Part shown: piece by piece, positions 32,127 through 45,590 of the stretch
Position numbering within the stretch: the stretch's first letter is position 1
Layout: each line of letters starts with the position of its first letter
From: Acrasis kona
Taxonomy: Eukaryota; Heterolobosea; Eutetramitea; Acrasida; Acrasidae
Length of the DNA: 64,000 nucleotides
Assembly (NCBI GenBank): GCA_026419775.2
Contig: JAOPGA020001448.1
Span: 1 to 64,000 of the forward strand
Direction of reading: 5' to 3'
Program-made: the position numbers and the translations under genes
Notes under the pieces: generated by a model
The model's database searches: none
Told to the model about the DNA's origin: nothing
The model's input: only the letters and a program-made list of their open reading frames with translations

Positions 32127-34448
32127 ATGAGTAGTTATGACGACTTGACTGTGGAAGGCTCTACAATACTCTACTCTCCAAGCGAAAACTCAGCGTTGCT
32201 TGCTTCCGAGAATTTAAAGAGAATGTCTGTTAACGACGAACTTCCAGAAGATGTAGATGCTTTAATTAATTGGGATATGGCTCACGATGGCCAAGAATTT
32301 GTGATTACTGACATTGATAATGAAGAATTTCGCAAAGTTCCACAGGACCAAACATTTGTTCAATCCATCCTTTCTTTTTTCGGAAAATCTGTAGAAGAGC
32401 AAGAATTCACAGACCAAGGCACAATCAAACCCAAGAAGCAAGATCACAAAAAGCTATCGGAATTACCAGCGACTGCAATATGTGGAAATGATATAACATC
32501 GTCATGTTTATATGTGATTGGTCTTTGTACAAGTTACGCAGGAGTATGGGCACCAGTGTGCTTGCTTGTGGTGGCTGTTGTTTTGTATTTATTCAAGGTA
32601 CGCACGCATCTTATTATTATTCTTGTTGACAATGTTAGAGTGTGTACGAAGAGGTTGGAAGCGCTCTTGCTTTGAATGGAGCCAGTTACGCTTTGCTTTT
32701 AAACACAACGTCCAAACAGATAGCCTCGCTAGCGGCCTGCCTAACAGTACATAATTTTTCACAAGACACAAAAAACTAATCCAAGAACAGATCATCTCCT
32801 ACGTGGCCACAGCAGTCGTCTCCGCGTCCACCGCAATGTATTACATTCTTCTGTTACCATACTTTCAGGATCTTGATCCAGTGCGCACAGTATTTTGGGG
32901 CACCATCATCATTCTGCTAGCATTTGCACTCTTGAACTTGATAGGTTTGAACCGATCTTGATCCATTAACTAACGTTGAAAAGGCATTACAGAGTCGGCG
33001 GCCGCTGCCATGATCATCTTTTTATTACATTTAGCATGTCTCTTCATGTTGGTATTCTACTGCCTCATGTATGCGATATGGGAGGATAAGTTCGCAATGC
33101 TGGTTAACAACTGGCACCACCCACATAATGCATCAATGTATGTTTGATCTCAAATGGTGTCAATTAATCATTTTTAGACAAAGCAGCATCTTTTATGGAT
33201 TCGGTGCAGGAATGGTAAAATACTTTAAAACTTTTCACAATGTTGCTAATTCGTCTCTAGTTGGGAATTACTGGTTTTGAGTCGAGTGCGAATTTCATAG
33301 AGCAACAAAAGAAGGGAGTCTTTCCAAAAACATTAAGAAACATGTGGTTGGCTGTAACATTTTTTAATCCTTTAATTTCTTTTTTGTCTTTGTGTGTGAT
33401 GCCATTGTCCATTATAACCGACAAAACAACCAATCAAAGTTTGTTGTCTCAAATGGGTAGAAGGGCCGCTGGCCGTTGGTTGGAAGTTTTGTTGAGCGTT
33501 GATGCCGCCACTGTTCTGTGTGGTGGTGTGTTGACCGCTTATGTCGGCATCATTGGTCTCATCCGTCAAATGAGCAGCGACCGCTGTTTTCCTCAATTCT
33601 TTTTACGTACGAATAGTGCTAGAGGCACGAATCATTGGATCATCTTGTTCTTCTTTGTCGTCTGTTCATGTATGGTTGCTGTTGTAAAAGAAATGGAAAG
33701 CTTGGCAGGTGTCTATACCATAAGTTTCCTTAGTGTCATGTTCTTGTTTGCATTTGGTGACCTTGTATTAAAGTATAAAAGAAGCCGGTTAAGGCGTACT
33801 AGTAGAGCCAAGAGAACAATTATTGTGTTGGCAATGATTGGTGTCGTGGTTGCTTTGATGGCAAATATATTATCCGGACCTGATCATGTCAAGTATTTTG
33901 TTCTTTATTATGGGTTGACTGCTTTTCTTGTTATGTGTATGTTATGGAGAATTAAAATCCTTTCTGTTGTGATCTTCTTGTTCTTGAGTAAAAGAAAGTA
34001 CCTACCAGGAAGACTAAAGTACATTGTGAACTGGCTGATCGACCGTGCTAAAGAAATCAAGTCACAAAGCATGATTTATTATACAAAAAACGATAGTTTG
34101 GCAATGTTAAACAAGGCCATTCTTTATGTAAGACAGAACGAGCTTACAGACTGGTTGAGGGTTGTTCATGTTGTTAATATAAATAACTCTGATCAAGAGG
34201 AGATCAAGAAACATGTCCAAGAGGTCAAAAACATGGTGAGTTCTCTAGATCCTGCATATGATGATGTTCGTATTGATTGTATTATTGTTTATTCTAATCA
34301 CGATTTTGGACCCAAAGTGATTGATTACATTAGCACCAGGTACAACATACCCAAGAATCTCATGTTCATCAGCTGTCCAAGTGAGCGCTTTTCCCACAAG
34401 ATTTCAGATTTAGGTGGAGTCAGAATCATCGTTAGTGATATCAAGTAA
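32127..34448 (+). CDS. APC-superfamily amino-acid permease with cytosolic USP-like tail
   Basis: Six exons: 32127-32597, 32639-32746, 32791-32944, 32984-33137, 33178-33214, 33261-34448; introns are 39-46 bp. The lengths sum to 2,112, giving 703 residues in frame. An acidic cytosolic N-terminus (~110 residues) is followed by the APC start motif CGNDITSSCLYVIG, then GASYALLLNTTSK, ITESAAAAMI and GITGFESSANFIEQQ, which are typical of the eukaryotic amino-acid permease branch. Transmembrane helices continue to about residue 570. The last ~115 residues, with VVHVV and CIIVYSNHDFGPKVIDYI, look like a universal-stress-protein fold. It likely moves amino acids or related solutes across the plasma or an organelle membrane. 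Its stop is 7 bp from the stop of the convergent hybrid kinase. Confidence 0.88.
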
Positions 34449-34455
34449 TAATTTA

Positions 34456-37400
34456 TTAAATATTAAATACATCTCTACATCTCTCAATCTCTCTCACGAT
34501 ATCTGCGTATTTACAAGGTTTGTTCAAGTAAAAATTCATTCCGGATTCTATACCCATATTCTGGTACTCTTGCCTTACATTTCCACTCAAACCAATAATG
34601 GGAACTTGTGCTTTTTTGTTCTCCCCTTCATATTCACGTATGGCTCTGGTACACTCATAACCATTCATTTGAGGCATTGTGACATCCATAAAAATTCAGA
34701 TCAAACTCGTGTTCTTTATACATTGCAAGACCTTCAACACCATTGTATGCTCCCATACAAGTGCATCCAGCCTTGACCAGCATGCTAGTTAACACTTTAT
34801 GATTAATTTTATTGTCCTCAACAACTAACACTTTTAATTGTTGATCTCTTTGCTTCTTCTCTACGCGAGGCGTGGCCACCGACGCCTCCAACTGAGTTCT
34901 ATATTCGGCAAGCTGTTCTTCGCTTGGATAACCTAATGATGCAGTAAAAATAAATCTGGACCCAACATCCTTCACACTCTCGACGCGAATGGTTCCACCC
35001 ATCAAGTTGACAAGATTCTTACAAATAAACAAACCGAGACCGCTGCCACCATATTCGCTCTGAGTGCGTTGCGCAACTTGTTCAAATCGATTAAACAAGT
35101 GCTTACATTCGGATTCGTGCATACCGCAGCCAGTATCTTCGACAGTACACTTTAATTCAACCTTGACACCATGTGACGTCTGGTCCATAATAATTTTAAT
35201 GCCACCAGCAGAAGTAAATTTTATTGCATTTGACAACAAATTAATCAAAACTTGACTAATCCTCATTCCGTCTCCATTCGCAACCAACCCCTCAACACCA
35301 GTCACATCTCTCGTCATTTTTATTCCCTTCTTCTCCATCTCCGCTTCAAACATTCTAATCACTCCATCCAACAGCACAGCAGGCGACAATGCAGAATCGA
35401 CCAACACAATCTTTCCGAATTCCAATTTGCTCAACGTCAGCACGTCGTCGGTAATCACTTTTTGATACTTGGCACAGATGGCCACTGCATCCACGAAGGA
35501 ATCTAACCCTTGAATCTTTTCCAACATTTCAGGTTGACCGTGTCCGATCAATTGTCTCATTTCTCTAATGTGAACGTTCATCATGTCGCAATTACCCATG
35601 ATGCCCTGAATGGGATTTCTAATTTCGTGACAGATGCGATCGATGAATTCCTCCTGCTTCTCCCTATAAATCTCCGCTTCCTGAGCGCGACCCCTCTGAA
35701 ATTCCGCCACCTGTTGAATCTTCAACTGTTCCTTGAACGATCTTGAATTTTGTAGTGAAATTGCCATTTGTGATGTCAAGATGGACAAGACGTTGATTCG
35801 TTCCGAAGTGAAACAATCGGTGGCCAATTCATTTTCCACGTACAATATGGCCCTGAGTTCGTTCTGATGAGTGACGGGCATGCACAAGACGGATTTGGTT
35901 TGATTTTGAATCACGTATTGATCTAATTTCAAAAATGACAAATTTTGATCTTTGCATGCGTGACCCACCACCACAGTTTCCAACGTATTAGAAACGTACT
36001 GAACGATCGCGACGCATCCTTGTTTCCACTCGCTCAACGGAATTCCACGATGAGTATCAATGTGCGAATTTGCGATATTTCCGATTTGATGCGAATGATG
36101 AGAATTGTGATTTGATTTGTGATTTGATTTTTCGAGAGTCGAATCGGATTCGTCATTGATCGAGCAATCCAAATCCAAATCGGTAGGAGATTGTTCGGGC
36201 ACGTGATACCTAGCGACCACTTCCTGATCGATAATAATCGCACCGCTGGTAGCCCCCGCAGTCTCGATGATCACCTTCATGATGTTCACCAACAATTGAT
36301 TCATGTCGATGGTCGACGATATGATCTGACTGGCCCTCAGAATACTTTCCAAATCAAAATAAGCGAGCGCCACGTTGACCGTGCTCGAAGTGGTGCTGCG
36401 CGATCGTTTATCTGGTTGGCTAGATAAGCTCTGAGTGGTATTCAGAGTGGTTTGTAAATTAGAAATGCTCTGGTTCGAATTCCTATTGTTATTGTTGGAA
36501 GATGACGAAGAGGCGTTGGCTCCAATGCTACCACCGCCAGGCGTCATGCTCAAAGCACTAGTGGTGGTGGTGCTGTTGGGCGTATCTGGATCCAATAAAA
36601 ATTTATTCAACACGTGCAAGTGATTTGTGTAATGCGTCACCATCAATTCGATTTTACGATGAGCGCCCCATTTGTTATAACTCACGAAACTCTTTTTTAA
36701 ATAAGGTTCCGCTAATAAAGGCTTGTCCAATCTCAAAAACATTCTGGCGCATAATTCATTGGCCAATGCAATTTCTTGAGTGAAATTATTCTTTTCGGCC
36801 AATTGTATCGATTGGTCGTATAACAACAGACAGGTCCAAGGATCGCTCGTCAAGGATTCCAATTCGGATCGAATCAATAATAATTTGTTTTGGTAATTAT
36901 CGGGACAAAATTCGCACCAGAGTTTGAAATGATTGATTGATTTGTGAATCCATTCCAAAAGTAAATCTTGTCGATTCGACGTTGACGTGGGATCGTCGCA
37001 CGTTCGTAACAATCGAATCAATCGAATGCAACTCAACGAAGTATAAAAGTGTTGGATGGGAATGGCGAAATGACAAGATATGTATTGACTAGAAATGGCC
37101 ATCTGATCGAATCGGTTCAAATAAGAATCGACCAAATTACAAATCGCTTCCGAATTGGATTCTTCCAGATACATCAAATCCAATACATAATCAATTTGTA
37201 ATTTCCTAACCTTCCAATGACCCAATGCATAATAATTCTCTGTGGATTCCCATTCGATCAAGAATTGATTCGCGATGGATTCGATTTTCGAAAATTCTTC
37301 GAATTGACGTCCTTGATAATAATTCAAAAACAATCGAATGGCATCCATGTGGCCTCTGACGCCAGTGTTTTTGGTTTGAGTCAAGAAGCGATAATAACGT

Positions 37401-40400
37401 TCCAAATCATTAAGTACGAACGAGATGGTTTCTCCAGCATATTCTAATGCTGGTATGCTGCAGCTGAACACGTATCCTGCGTATTGGGTATCTCCACATT
37501 CCATCGCCATTTCGAAAACATTCATCGCTTGTTTGTAACTGGTCCTGATCGGATTGAACCAGTGCGACAAGAAAACATTATTCAAATGTTCAGCTCTCAC
37601 TCTTGCGCTCAACACATTTGGAAATTCACATTCGCATACGAATTGGGCCAATTCTACAATTTCGCGTGCCGTTTGGAATTGGTTCCTGTTGATCATTTCT
37701 GCGGCGTAAAACATGAAAATTTGACTGGTGCTGGGAGAGAATTCGTGTTGTAGGGAGTAACAAGTCCCGATGGCTGCCAAACACGCAAATCTCATCGGAT
37801 CTCCCAGATAAGCAACCAATATGGTGGTGTGGATTAATTTTTGAACGATTTGTTGTTGAATGTTTGGCTCCGATTGAATTTTGATGGCGGGTGGCGATGA
37901 TGACGAGTCTCTTCTGGACTGTAATAATTGATTAATTTTGATAATTTCGAATCGAATCAAATCTTCGCATCCTGCTGGATTGTTTGGAATGTAAATTTGG
38001 AACAATTCCAACGCTTTCAAGCTCAACTGCATGCTTTTTTTTAATTCGAATAACGTGGTCAGCATGTCGATCATTAATGCATGAACGATTGCCTTTTCGA
38101 ATTCGTCTTTACAACGAATCAATAATTCGTCCAATGTGGATTGTGCTTGGTTATATTCTGCTCTGATGATTAATACGTTGGCCATGAGATGGTACAATTG
38201 AAATCCCAAATTGTGATATTGGATCCACGATTGGTCCAAATTACATCCGCAACACGATTGGAACGTTAATTGGGCATTGATCAGGTAATTTGTAGCACTG
38301 CTATAAGCGACGCTGTCCACTCCTCTCTTGGCGGCAATCACGTTCAATCTACAAATCATGGACAACAACTCTGGACGATTCTCGATCACATGCGACCTGC
38401 CGAAATTCAAATGATCCAACAATTCAAACATGATCTGTAGGTCATCTTGATTGGTATCGATCAATTTGATTTCGCATTCGTTACGAATCATTTCGTCGCT
38501 GTATTGTAATAGATTGCTATTTTGTAAAAATTTGATTCCGATTTGGAAATGGGTCCATTGTAAATCCTCTCGAGTCAACCGACTGCTGGCTGCTTCTTGT
38601 ACTCGATCGTGCTCGAATCGAAAAACACCATCGGTCACGTTCACCATGCCCATGTTTAATAATGGTAATAAAATTTCCATAATTTCGTCCATCGGAATTT
38701 CCATCACGCATGATAATTTGGACAGATTGAAACTATTACCCAAACAACAGCACCACTTGAGTAGTTCCAAACTAGATTCGTCCACTTGTGATAATCTTGC
38801 AATGGTGAAATCTACGACATTGTCGGTTGCAGGTCTCTTTGAAATGGCCAACATGTCCCATTCCCATCTGGATCCATCTTTCGATAAATGTACCAATGCT
38901 TCGTCGTAGAGCGCTCTTAGGAACAATCCCAAAAAGAATGGATTTCCTTCCGTTTTTTTGTGTAACAATGTAGCGAGGGAGGTAATGTCTGCGCCGATGG
39001 TTCCATTTCCTTGATTGATTCGATCTTCGTCGTGTCGGTTGAGTGCGTCGGATAACCACTTGTTTACGATTTCCACGTTGAAGGGCTTGAGTACTATTTC
39101 GGTCATTGAAATCTTTTTTGATTGTCTGATCTGTTCGACCACGCGATAAAAAAAATGTGTCTCGTCCACTTCATTGTCTCGATAGGCTCCAACGAAAAGT
39201 AAAGCTCCGTTGTTGTCTTCGAGGGATGATTTGATCAATTCTACGCTCTCAATGTCTGCCCACTATTTTAAAAAAATGTTGACACGTAGTGAGTGATTTG
39301 TGACTTACTTGTAGATCGTCAAGGAAGATTACTAGCGGGTGTTCTTTGGTGACGAATGCGCCCAGGAAGCGTCTGAACGTGAGTTCGAAACGTGATTTGC
39401 TTTCCGTGGCGCCGACTTCTGCTACTGGCGGTTGCTTTCCTATTAGTTTTTGTAGATCTGGGATAATGTCAATGATGAGTTGTGCGTTGACGCCCAAGGC
39501 CTCCATGATTCTACTCCTCCATAAATTGATCCTCTTTTCAGTTTCGCCCAACATCTAAAAAATGGTCGGTTAGGTCGTGTGAAATGAAATTCTTACTTGT
39601 TTGATTAGCACCTGGAAACCTTCCGTCAAGGCGCTGTACGTAATGTTTCTTTCCATTTGATCAAACTTTCCTGATAAAAAGTATCCATGTCTAAAAGTGA
39701 TGGGTCGATGAAGTTCTCTGACCAGGCTACTTTTACCAACTCCTGAGTACCCACTGACCAGTAGCATTTCGCTCTTGCCTAGTGTTGCTACCTTATCGAA
39801 AGTTGTCAGGATCTTTTTTAGTTCAGAGTCACGACCTGAGAAATATGTTTAAGTAAAAAATGTATGTTTCGCTTACCATAAAGTTTTCTGGGTATGGTTA
39901 GTCTTTCTGGAAAGTCTCTCGTTGCAATTTCAAAACTTTCAATTTCACACACATTAACTCTCTTTGGTTTCTTTTCGTTCAACTTCGGGTTGAGGCCTGG
40001 GGCTGGGGCTGTATCGCAATTTTTTTTACGCACTGTTGCAAATCATATAATATTCCTTGACAGCTCTGATATCTCTCCTGTGCATCCTTTTTTAAAAGTT
40101 TGGATATAATGTTCCGCAGAACTCTTGGAAGAGAATTAGGAAGTGGAGGTGGCTCTATTGCAATGTGACAGTGAATGAGTTCCATCACGTCATCACTTGC
40201 AAAAGGAAGTGTGTCTGTTAATAATTGGTAAAATGTTACACCCTGCTAGTGTTAGAAATCTCGTATCACTATAGGCTCACCAAAGAGTAAAAATCAGTTC
40301 TATAATCGATGCTGCGATTCATTCTCCCTGTTTGTTCTGGAGATAAATAGCTCATTGTACCACACAATCGGTGAGGACTGGAAAATGCTTGTTCGGTCTC

Positions 40401-40919
40401 TTCTCTTAATTTAGAAGAGTTACCAAAGTCTATGAAACGGACGTCCCCAGTGTTTGGGTTCATGACAAAATTAGCTGGTTTTATATCTTTATGAATCACG
40501 TCTTGCGTGTGAATGTCACGCAGACCCTGAACACAACGCACTGCTATATCTAGGAATTTAGGCACGGGGAAGCCGTTTTCTGGAATAAGGTTAAAAAGAC
40601 TAACACCGCCATAATCTTCCTGTATAATGGCAATTATCCACTGCGCTGTTCCATTGTCTAAAACATTCATAGACTCCTCTAACCTTAGGTATTTGACGAT
40701 GAAGTTACTTTGTTTCGATAGTTGCTGTCCTACCGAAAATTCTCTTCTCAATTTCTTGGCAGCACCCTCGCCGCAAGTTGGTTCGGGGTGAGTTTTTATT
40801 ATATACGTTACACCATCATGGGTGCATCGACATATTCTTGAATGCTTTCCTACATGAAGAGTTTCCACCACTTCATAATCGAAAATAACATCACACGACT
40901 TCGAGTCATCTCGTTCCAT
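34456..40919 (-). CDS. Hybrid Ser/Thr kinase-AAA-GAF-histidine kinase-receiver protein
   Basis: Exons (minus): 40919-40281, 40242-40030, 39982-39877, 39835-39597, 39554-39309, 39262-34456; introns are 38-47 bp. Order in ~2,082 residues: Ser/Thr kinase (HKDIKPANFV, IDFGNSS, SPEQTGRMNR; ~10-284); AAA-type ATPase (GYSGVGKSS near 347, FLDDLQ near 478); a helical TPR-like region to ~1300; GAF (~1455-1650); histidine kinase with CHEIRNP (~1695), NLLSNAIKF, DTGCGM and GGSGLGLF; receiver (~1955-2075) with VVEDNKINHKVL. This matches fungal group X kinases such as S. pombe Mak1-3 and Candida Chk1, which act in stress phosphorelay. A single extra base in the AAAAA run at 34690-34694 (plus strand) breaks the frame just before the phospho-acceptor MDVTMP. 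The exon sum is 3n+1, as expected for one extra base. Confidence 0.9.
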
Positions 40920-41712
40920 TAATAAACTCGATTGGTGTTGTAACAAACTGATTCCAGGAGGAGGAAATATCGATTTCGGAGTCGTTACATTTAGTATATA
41001 AGTCTTAAAATACTTGGCAAATATTTTGTAGTTAAATTATTTTTTATTGTTCAGTAGCAGCTCTCTGGGTTGCCATTGGTTACCACTTTGTTATTATTTT
41101 TGATTTGGTCGCCCCGTTCTGCACGGTTCACATCCAGTCAGATATAGTTTGTGTATAGGGTTTCATAGCCGTTGGGCGTACAGCTACTTCACAAGCCTAG
41201 TAGTATGGTTTCCTGATGATAATAATGTATGAGTTCTTGATGCTTTTTGGAAAAACAATAGGCCGGAAACAGTAACCATATACTGGCATAACAACAGAAG
41301 ATCTATTTGCGAACATTGACATTTAGAACTCACTCACTTGACAATTAATTTCTCACCTGGATTAAAATATCTCTCCTCATCTGTTGTCATCCTTATTGTT
41401 GCAGGTCCTTCAATCTTGAATGTCTCATACAATCCCTCAAACTCTTGATTCTATTTTGATGAAAGATAATGATAATATAGCTCTGCATGATCCTGAAGCA
41501 ACCTAACATTTGCAACATGACAAATTCTACACCTAGGCCGCTGTTCTCGAAAAAACACAACATCTATACACATTCATGACATTTATACATCCAAACCTAA
41601 CTGTGTTATTAACTAAATTACTCACACGGTAACCTCCCAAGGCCACATATTTGATTGTGTATTGTAAGAAATAGATCAAGTTTACCAACATAGTTTACTA
41701 ACAAAGTTTCTG
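40920..41712. other. Divergent intergenic region with a possible minus-strand exon
   Basis: This gap separates the divergent hybrid kinase and CNOT3 genes. On the minus strand an AG-preceded open stretch (about 41448-41338) encodes a well-formed peptide with ETFKIEGPATIRMTTDEER and then stops or splices (GTGAG after AATCCAG). It may belong to a small multi-exon gene whose other exons I could not place. The rest shows no structure I can name. Confidence 0.3.
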
Positions 41713-44240
41713 ATGACGAACAGAAAGCTCCAGCAGGAGATAGACAGGACTCTCAAAAAAGTCAATGAAGGAGTAGAGCTTTTCGATGAGATCGAAGAAA
41801 AAGTATGGGCAACCCAGAACACTGCGCAAAGAGATAAATTCGAAGGTTAGACAAGTTAAATCCAAATACTCACATCATTAGGCGAATTGAAAAAGGAAAT
41901 AAAAAAACTACAAAGACTTCGTGAACAAATAAGAACATGGATAGGTGGCAACGAAGTAAAAGATAAAAAGGCCCTTGAAGAGCAACGGAAAGTAATAGAA
42001 GCTGTAAGTCACCTTTCAAAAAAATACAATCTCACTGCGATCGCAGCGAATGGAAAAATTTAAATTATGTGAACAAAAGACAAAAATGAAAGCTTATAGT
42101 AAAGAAGCTCTTTCGCAGAAGCAAGTACAACGGCGGAAAAAAACAAAAATAATACCGGAGACGCCAGAGAAAAGAGCAGTCAAGGAAGAGTTGGAAAGTT
42201 ACATTGAAACATTAAACGAAATGATTGAAACAATAGAAGGAAAACTAACCGACGCAAGAGAGGCGCGGAAACCTGACACGTAAGTTAAAAAAAAATACAT
42301 TATTCATTAACATCATTAGTGAACTAATCAATACGCTAGAAGATCGCAAAAAAAAGAACTTTCAATTCTTGGATAATCTAGAACAACTCAAGGTCCATTT
42401 AGAAGATGATGAAGTCAAACATGACGACGTCACAGAGATCAAAGACAGCATAGAATATTACATTGACAGCAGCTTAGAACCCGACTTCCAAGAGGATCCC
42501 GACCTATTCAATGAGCTATTTGAAAAGGCACAAGAAGCCAAAGAAGCAATGGGAGAAGATGAATATGAGGATGAATATGACTTTGATGATGACGATCACG
42601 AAAATGAAGATGACGACGATCACGACGATGACGACGATCCTTCGCCAGAACTTTCGTCTCCAAAGAAACAAGCACCCAAATCAACCGACACTGCTAAAAA
42701 ATCAACATCAATGCAACCACCGGTCAAAGTGGAACCAATCAAATCCCAACCACAAACCATTCCCGCAAGAAAGAATTCGGATGCATCACCCCTCTCATCA
42801 CCAGTCAAAAAACAATCTCTACCCGACAACAAACCATTCGTCGCACCAACGTCAATCAACAAGCAAACACCTCCACAAACAACGACCATACTCAAACCAC
42901 CATTAGTTCCTCCATCCACAAAATCAACCATCCCATCACAAATCACATCTCCGTTGGCTTCCACCATTCCATTAATCATCAACAATGATCCAAAACAAAC
43001 GAAAGCAAAACAAGCAAATCCAAATCTAAAAGTAAAAGTGCCCCCATCCGATTCCAATCATGCAAATACATCAACGCCCAAATCTGCTCCCATTCAACCC
43101 AACGTCAAATCGGTTCCACAACCCAACACACCACTAACAGCAATCACGTCTGTTGATTCCAAAAAAAATTCAAATCCATCATCATCGACATCATCATCGA
43201 ATGTGGTCGTTCCTCAAATTCAACAACAATTGCAACAATTATCGCCTGCCATTCAATCATCGTCGCCATCGGTCGTGAACAATTCCAATGCAACATTGAC
43301 ATCGACGATTCAGAAAATCAATCCATCACCAACGATCAAACAACCGCTCAACCAACCAACTTCAAATGTGGTCAAATCACACGTATCGTACATTGACATG
43401 GCGAAGGCACAAACACCGACGCCGATCACCACCAACAATTACGTAAATGTAAAGAAGGAAAATGCACCCAAATCGAATCAATCAACAAATCCAATGTTCG
43501 AAGAAATGCCGACCAATATGCAAAGTAATCACGACATCACCATACTTTCCAATTCTGATTCCAAATCGAACCAAATGAATAATGTAAATCTAGATGCGGA
43601 ACATCAATCGGCTCAATTGGGAATGAGCCAATTAGGATTAGAAGAATTTTCGTTCAATACTCCATCGTCATCATCACACGTTCATCCACAAGGCATCATC
43701 GCACCACCTTCACATTTCAATCAATCATCATCATCATCGTCGACATTGAATCAACAAATCACCCAAACACACCCCACCGCTTCCTTATTCACGCCCACTG
43801 ATGGAGATTGGACCAACTCCATGTTGGAAGCATCTCTGAATGCATTGCCGGGTGGTACGGATTGCGAAAGACCTAGAGCATACGTGCCGTTGAACGAATG
43901 CGTGGTGCCCGATTGTTTCCCCACTCATCCTCCATCGATATTAGGTAGTCCAAATCTATACGCCAACATGGACGTCGACACGCTGTTTTTTATTTTTTAT
44001 TTCAAACAAGGAACGTATCAGCAGTATTTGGCTGCCAAGGAGCTGAAGAGACAGGCGTGGAGGTATCATCGAAAGTATATGACTTGGTTCCAGAGACACG
44101 ATAAACCTAGACATACCACCAATGAATTCGAACACGGTACGTATAGGTACTTTGATTATGAAACTGGGTGGTGTCAGAGAATTAAGAGCGGATTTAGATT
44201 CGAGTATCAACATTTGGAAGATGAGTTGCCGGTACAGTAA
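41713..44240 (+). CDS. CNOT3: CCR4-NOT complex subunit 3 (CNOT3/NOT3-NOT5)
   Basis: Exons 41713-41845, 41882-42003, 42047-42279, 42320-44240; introns of 36, 43 and 40 bp; 802 residues with exact phasing. The N-terminal NOT3 domain is unmistakable: [57 protein letters not shown]. An acidic stretch ([15 protein letters not shown]) and ~450 residues of Pro/Ser/Asn/Gln-rich disorder follow. The C-terminal NOT box closes the protein: [36 protein letters not shown] and [11 protein letters not shown]. It is a scaffold of the deadenylase complex in mRNA decay and translation control. It converges on the four-TM protein gene with a 32-bp gap. Confidence 0.96.
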
Positions 44241-44272
44241 TTATGAATAATAAATATATTTTAATTTGTGAT

Positions 44273-45000
44273 TTAAATTGTTGTTGATGGTGGCGATGTT
44301 GATTTTGTTGGTGTGAATTCGGTCATGTAATCCTCGTCTGGACTGAGAACTACTACTAGGTCTGCATCGGATGCTAGTGGAAAGTAGGGATGAGGTTCGA
44401 CTGGACTTTTGGGTGCTTCTGTTGTGGGTATGTATGTGATGATGATGCTGGATGTGATTAATATGAGGAGACATACTGCGAATAGGGTCCATTGTGTGAT
44501 GAGGAATGTTTGACTGTGGTAATAATAGGTCGAGTCGATGCTGATGCATCCTTGTTTATCTCTCCATAAAAGAACGCTGGACACTGTCATTAATGATGCG
44601 AATACAAAGGAGCATATGATTATAATACAAAAGATTAAAAAGTTACAAAACATTGTCGCAAGTGTGACGAAAAAGTTGAAAATATTGAACTCTGTTCTTG
44701 AGTGTAGTATTCCAGAGCTAGTCATTGCTAGTATGGATGAAATTGAAATTACAATTTCTACGGATCCGATGGTGATTTGTGTTATGGATATCAGTTTATA
44801 ATTACATTTATCGTTGTTCCTCATGTTTGGAAAGTAGCTAAATAATACAAGGCCGTATATACCAACCAAACCAACAAGTAATACGGTGATCATGATTAAC
44901 CAAAACCGACTATTCAAATTAATATTTAAGATCAAAAGGTGAATATTTACGCTTTTGTTGACGATGTTATGTTTAGCAGCCTCTGTATGCGATGGTGCAT
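44273..45000 (-). CDS. Four-transmembrane protein, tetraspan type
   Basis: Exons 45000-44951 and 44909-44273 (41-bp intron) give 228 residues. The spliced start (MHHRIQRLL...) is chosen because the unspliced frame upstream has no ATG before the first helix. Four hydrophobic segments are clear: WLIMITVLLVGLVGIYGLVL, SITQITIGSVEIVISISSI, FVTLATMFCNFLIFCIIII and WTLFAVCLLILITSSIIIT. The loop between the last two holds the only Cys-rich part and a YYYHSQ stretch. The tail is Pro/Glu/Asp-rich and probably cytosolic. The classical tetraspanin CCG motif is absent, so only a general tetraspan membrane protein can be claimed. Confidence 0.75.
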
Positions 45001-45240
45001 GCTTGATATAAAAGGTATAAGACAGAGCTATTCTTGTTTTTGTAAAGTTTTGACGAAAAGTCAAGCTTTGATAATCTACCACTCTTGAGTATTAGGAACG
45101 GCTGTGCTTGCTAGACTCGAAAGCTTCTAGTGATTCAATTCCATGTGCCTGCTTTCATAACTGTGTTTACTAATGTGAATAAAAGTAGATTTCTTTTCAA
45201 CAATTTAAATGTATACCAACAAGACACTAATAAATCTATT

Positions 45241-45519
45241 TTAATCAGAATTTTGGTCAAAGTCATCGTCTCCAGCGTCCATCTCGACTTGGTCATCTTC
45301 TTGCTCGCTGTTGCTGCTTAATTGCTGCTCGAATGCGGATAAAACGTTTCCATAGAACTGTTCTTGAACTTGGACACTTTGTGGCCTGACGTCGTTGGCG
45401 ACGGCGAAAAGGGTATTTTCCTTCTCCATCTCTTCCATTCCCTCTAGATTCTCAACATCCTGTGCATACAAGGTAACTGCCAAAAGCACGACAATAAACA
45501 GTGCTAGGATTAGCTTCAT
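45241..45519 (-). CDS. Small secreted acidic protein
   Basis: A 92-residue protein from the ATG at 45519, chosen because it starts a textbook signal peptide (KLILALFIVVLLAVTLYAQ); the open frame 5' of it has only a TTG. The mature part is strongly acidic, with Glu/Gln-rich helix-prone sequence and a closing run rich in Asp/Glu (DDQVEMDAGDDDFDQ). No cysteines. No family recognised. The gene lies between the tetraspan and the pseudokinase on the same strand. Confidence 0.7.
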   Translation of the reverse strand: MKLILALFIVVLLAVTLYAQDVENLEGMEEMEKENTLFAVANDVRPQSVQVQEQFYGNVLSAFEQQLSSNSEQEDDQVEMDAGDDDFDQNSD

Positions 45520-45590
45520 TTTTTCAAGTTCTGACTTTGACAAATCATATTTTACAAAGACTAACTTTTAATCATACAAAAGATTACATT

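Noticed and set aside
35064-38909. Many plus-strand frames opposite the hybrid kinase
   Set aside because: The minus frame carries unmistakable kinase, GAF and histidine kinase motifs.
39818-40033. A frameshift at the A8 run (plus T8, 40020-40027) of the hybrid kinase
   Set aside because: A 47-bp GT-AG intron (39983-40029) joins the frames in phase, so no indel is needed.
41080-41130. Possible Sm-site (ATTTTTG) followed by a GC-rich hairpin, as in an snRNA 3' end
   Set aside because: No U1, U2, U4, U5 or U6 core sequence is present upstream.
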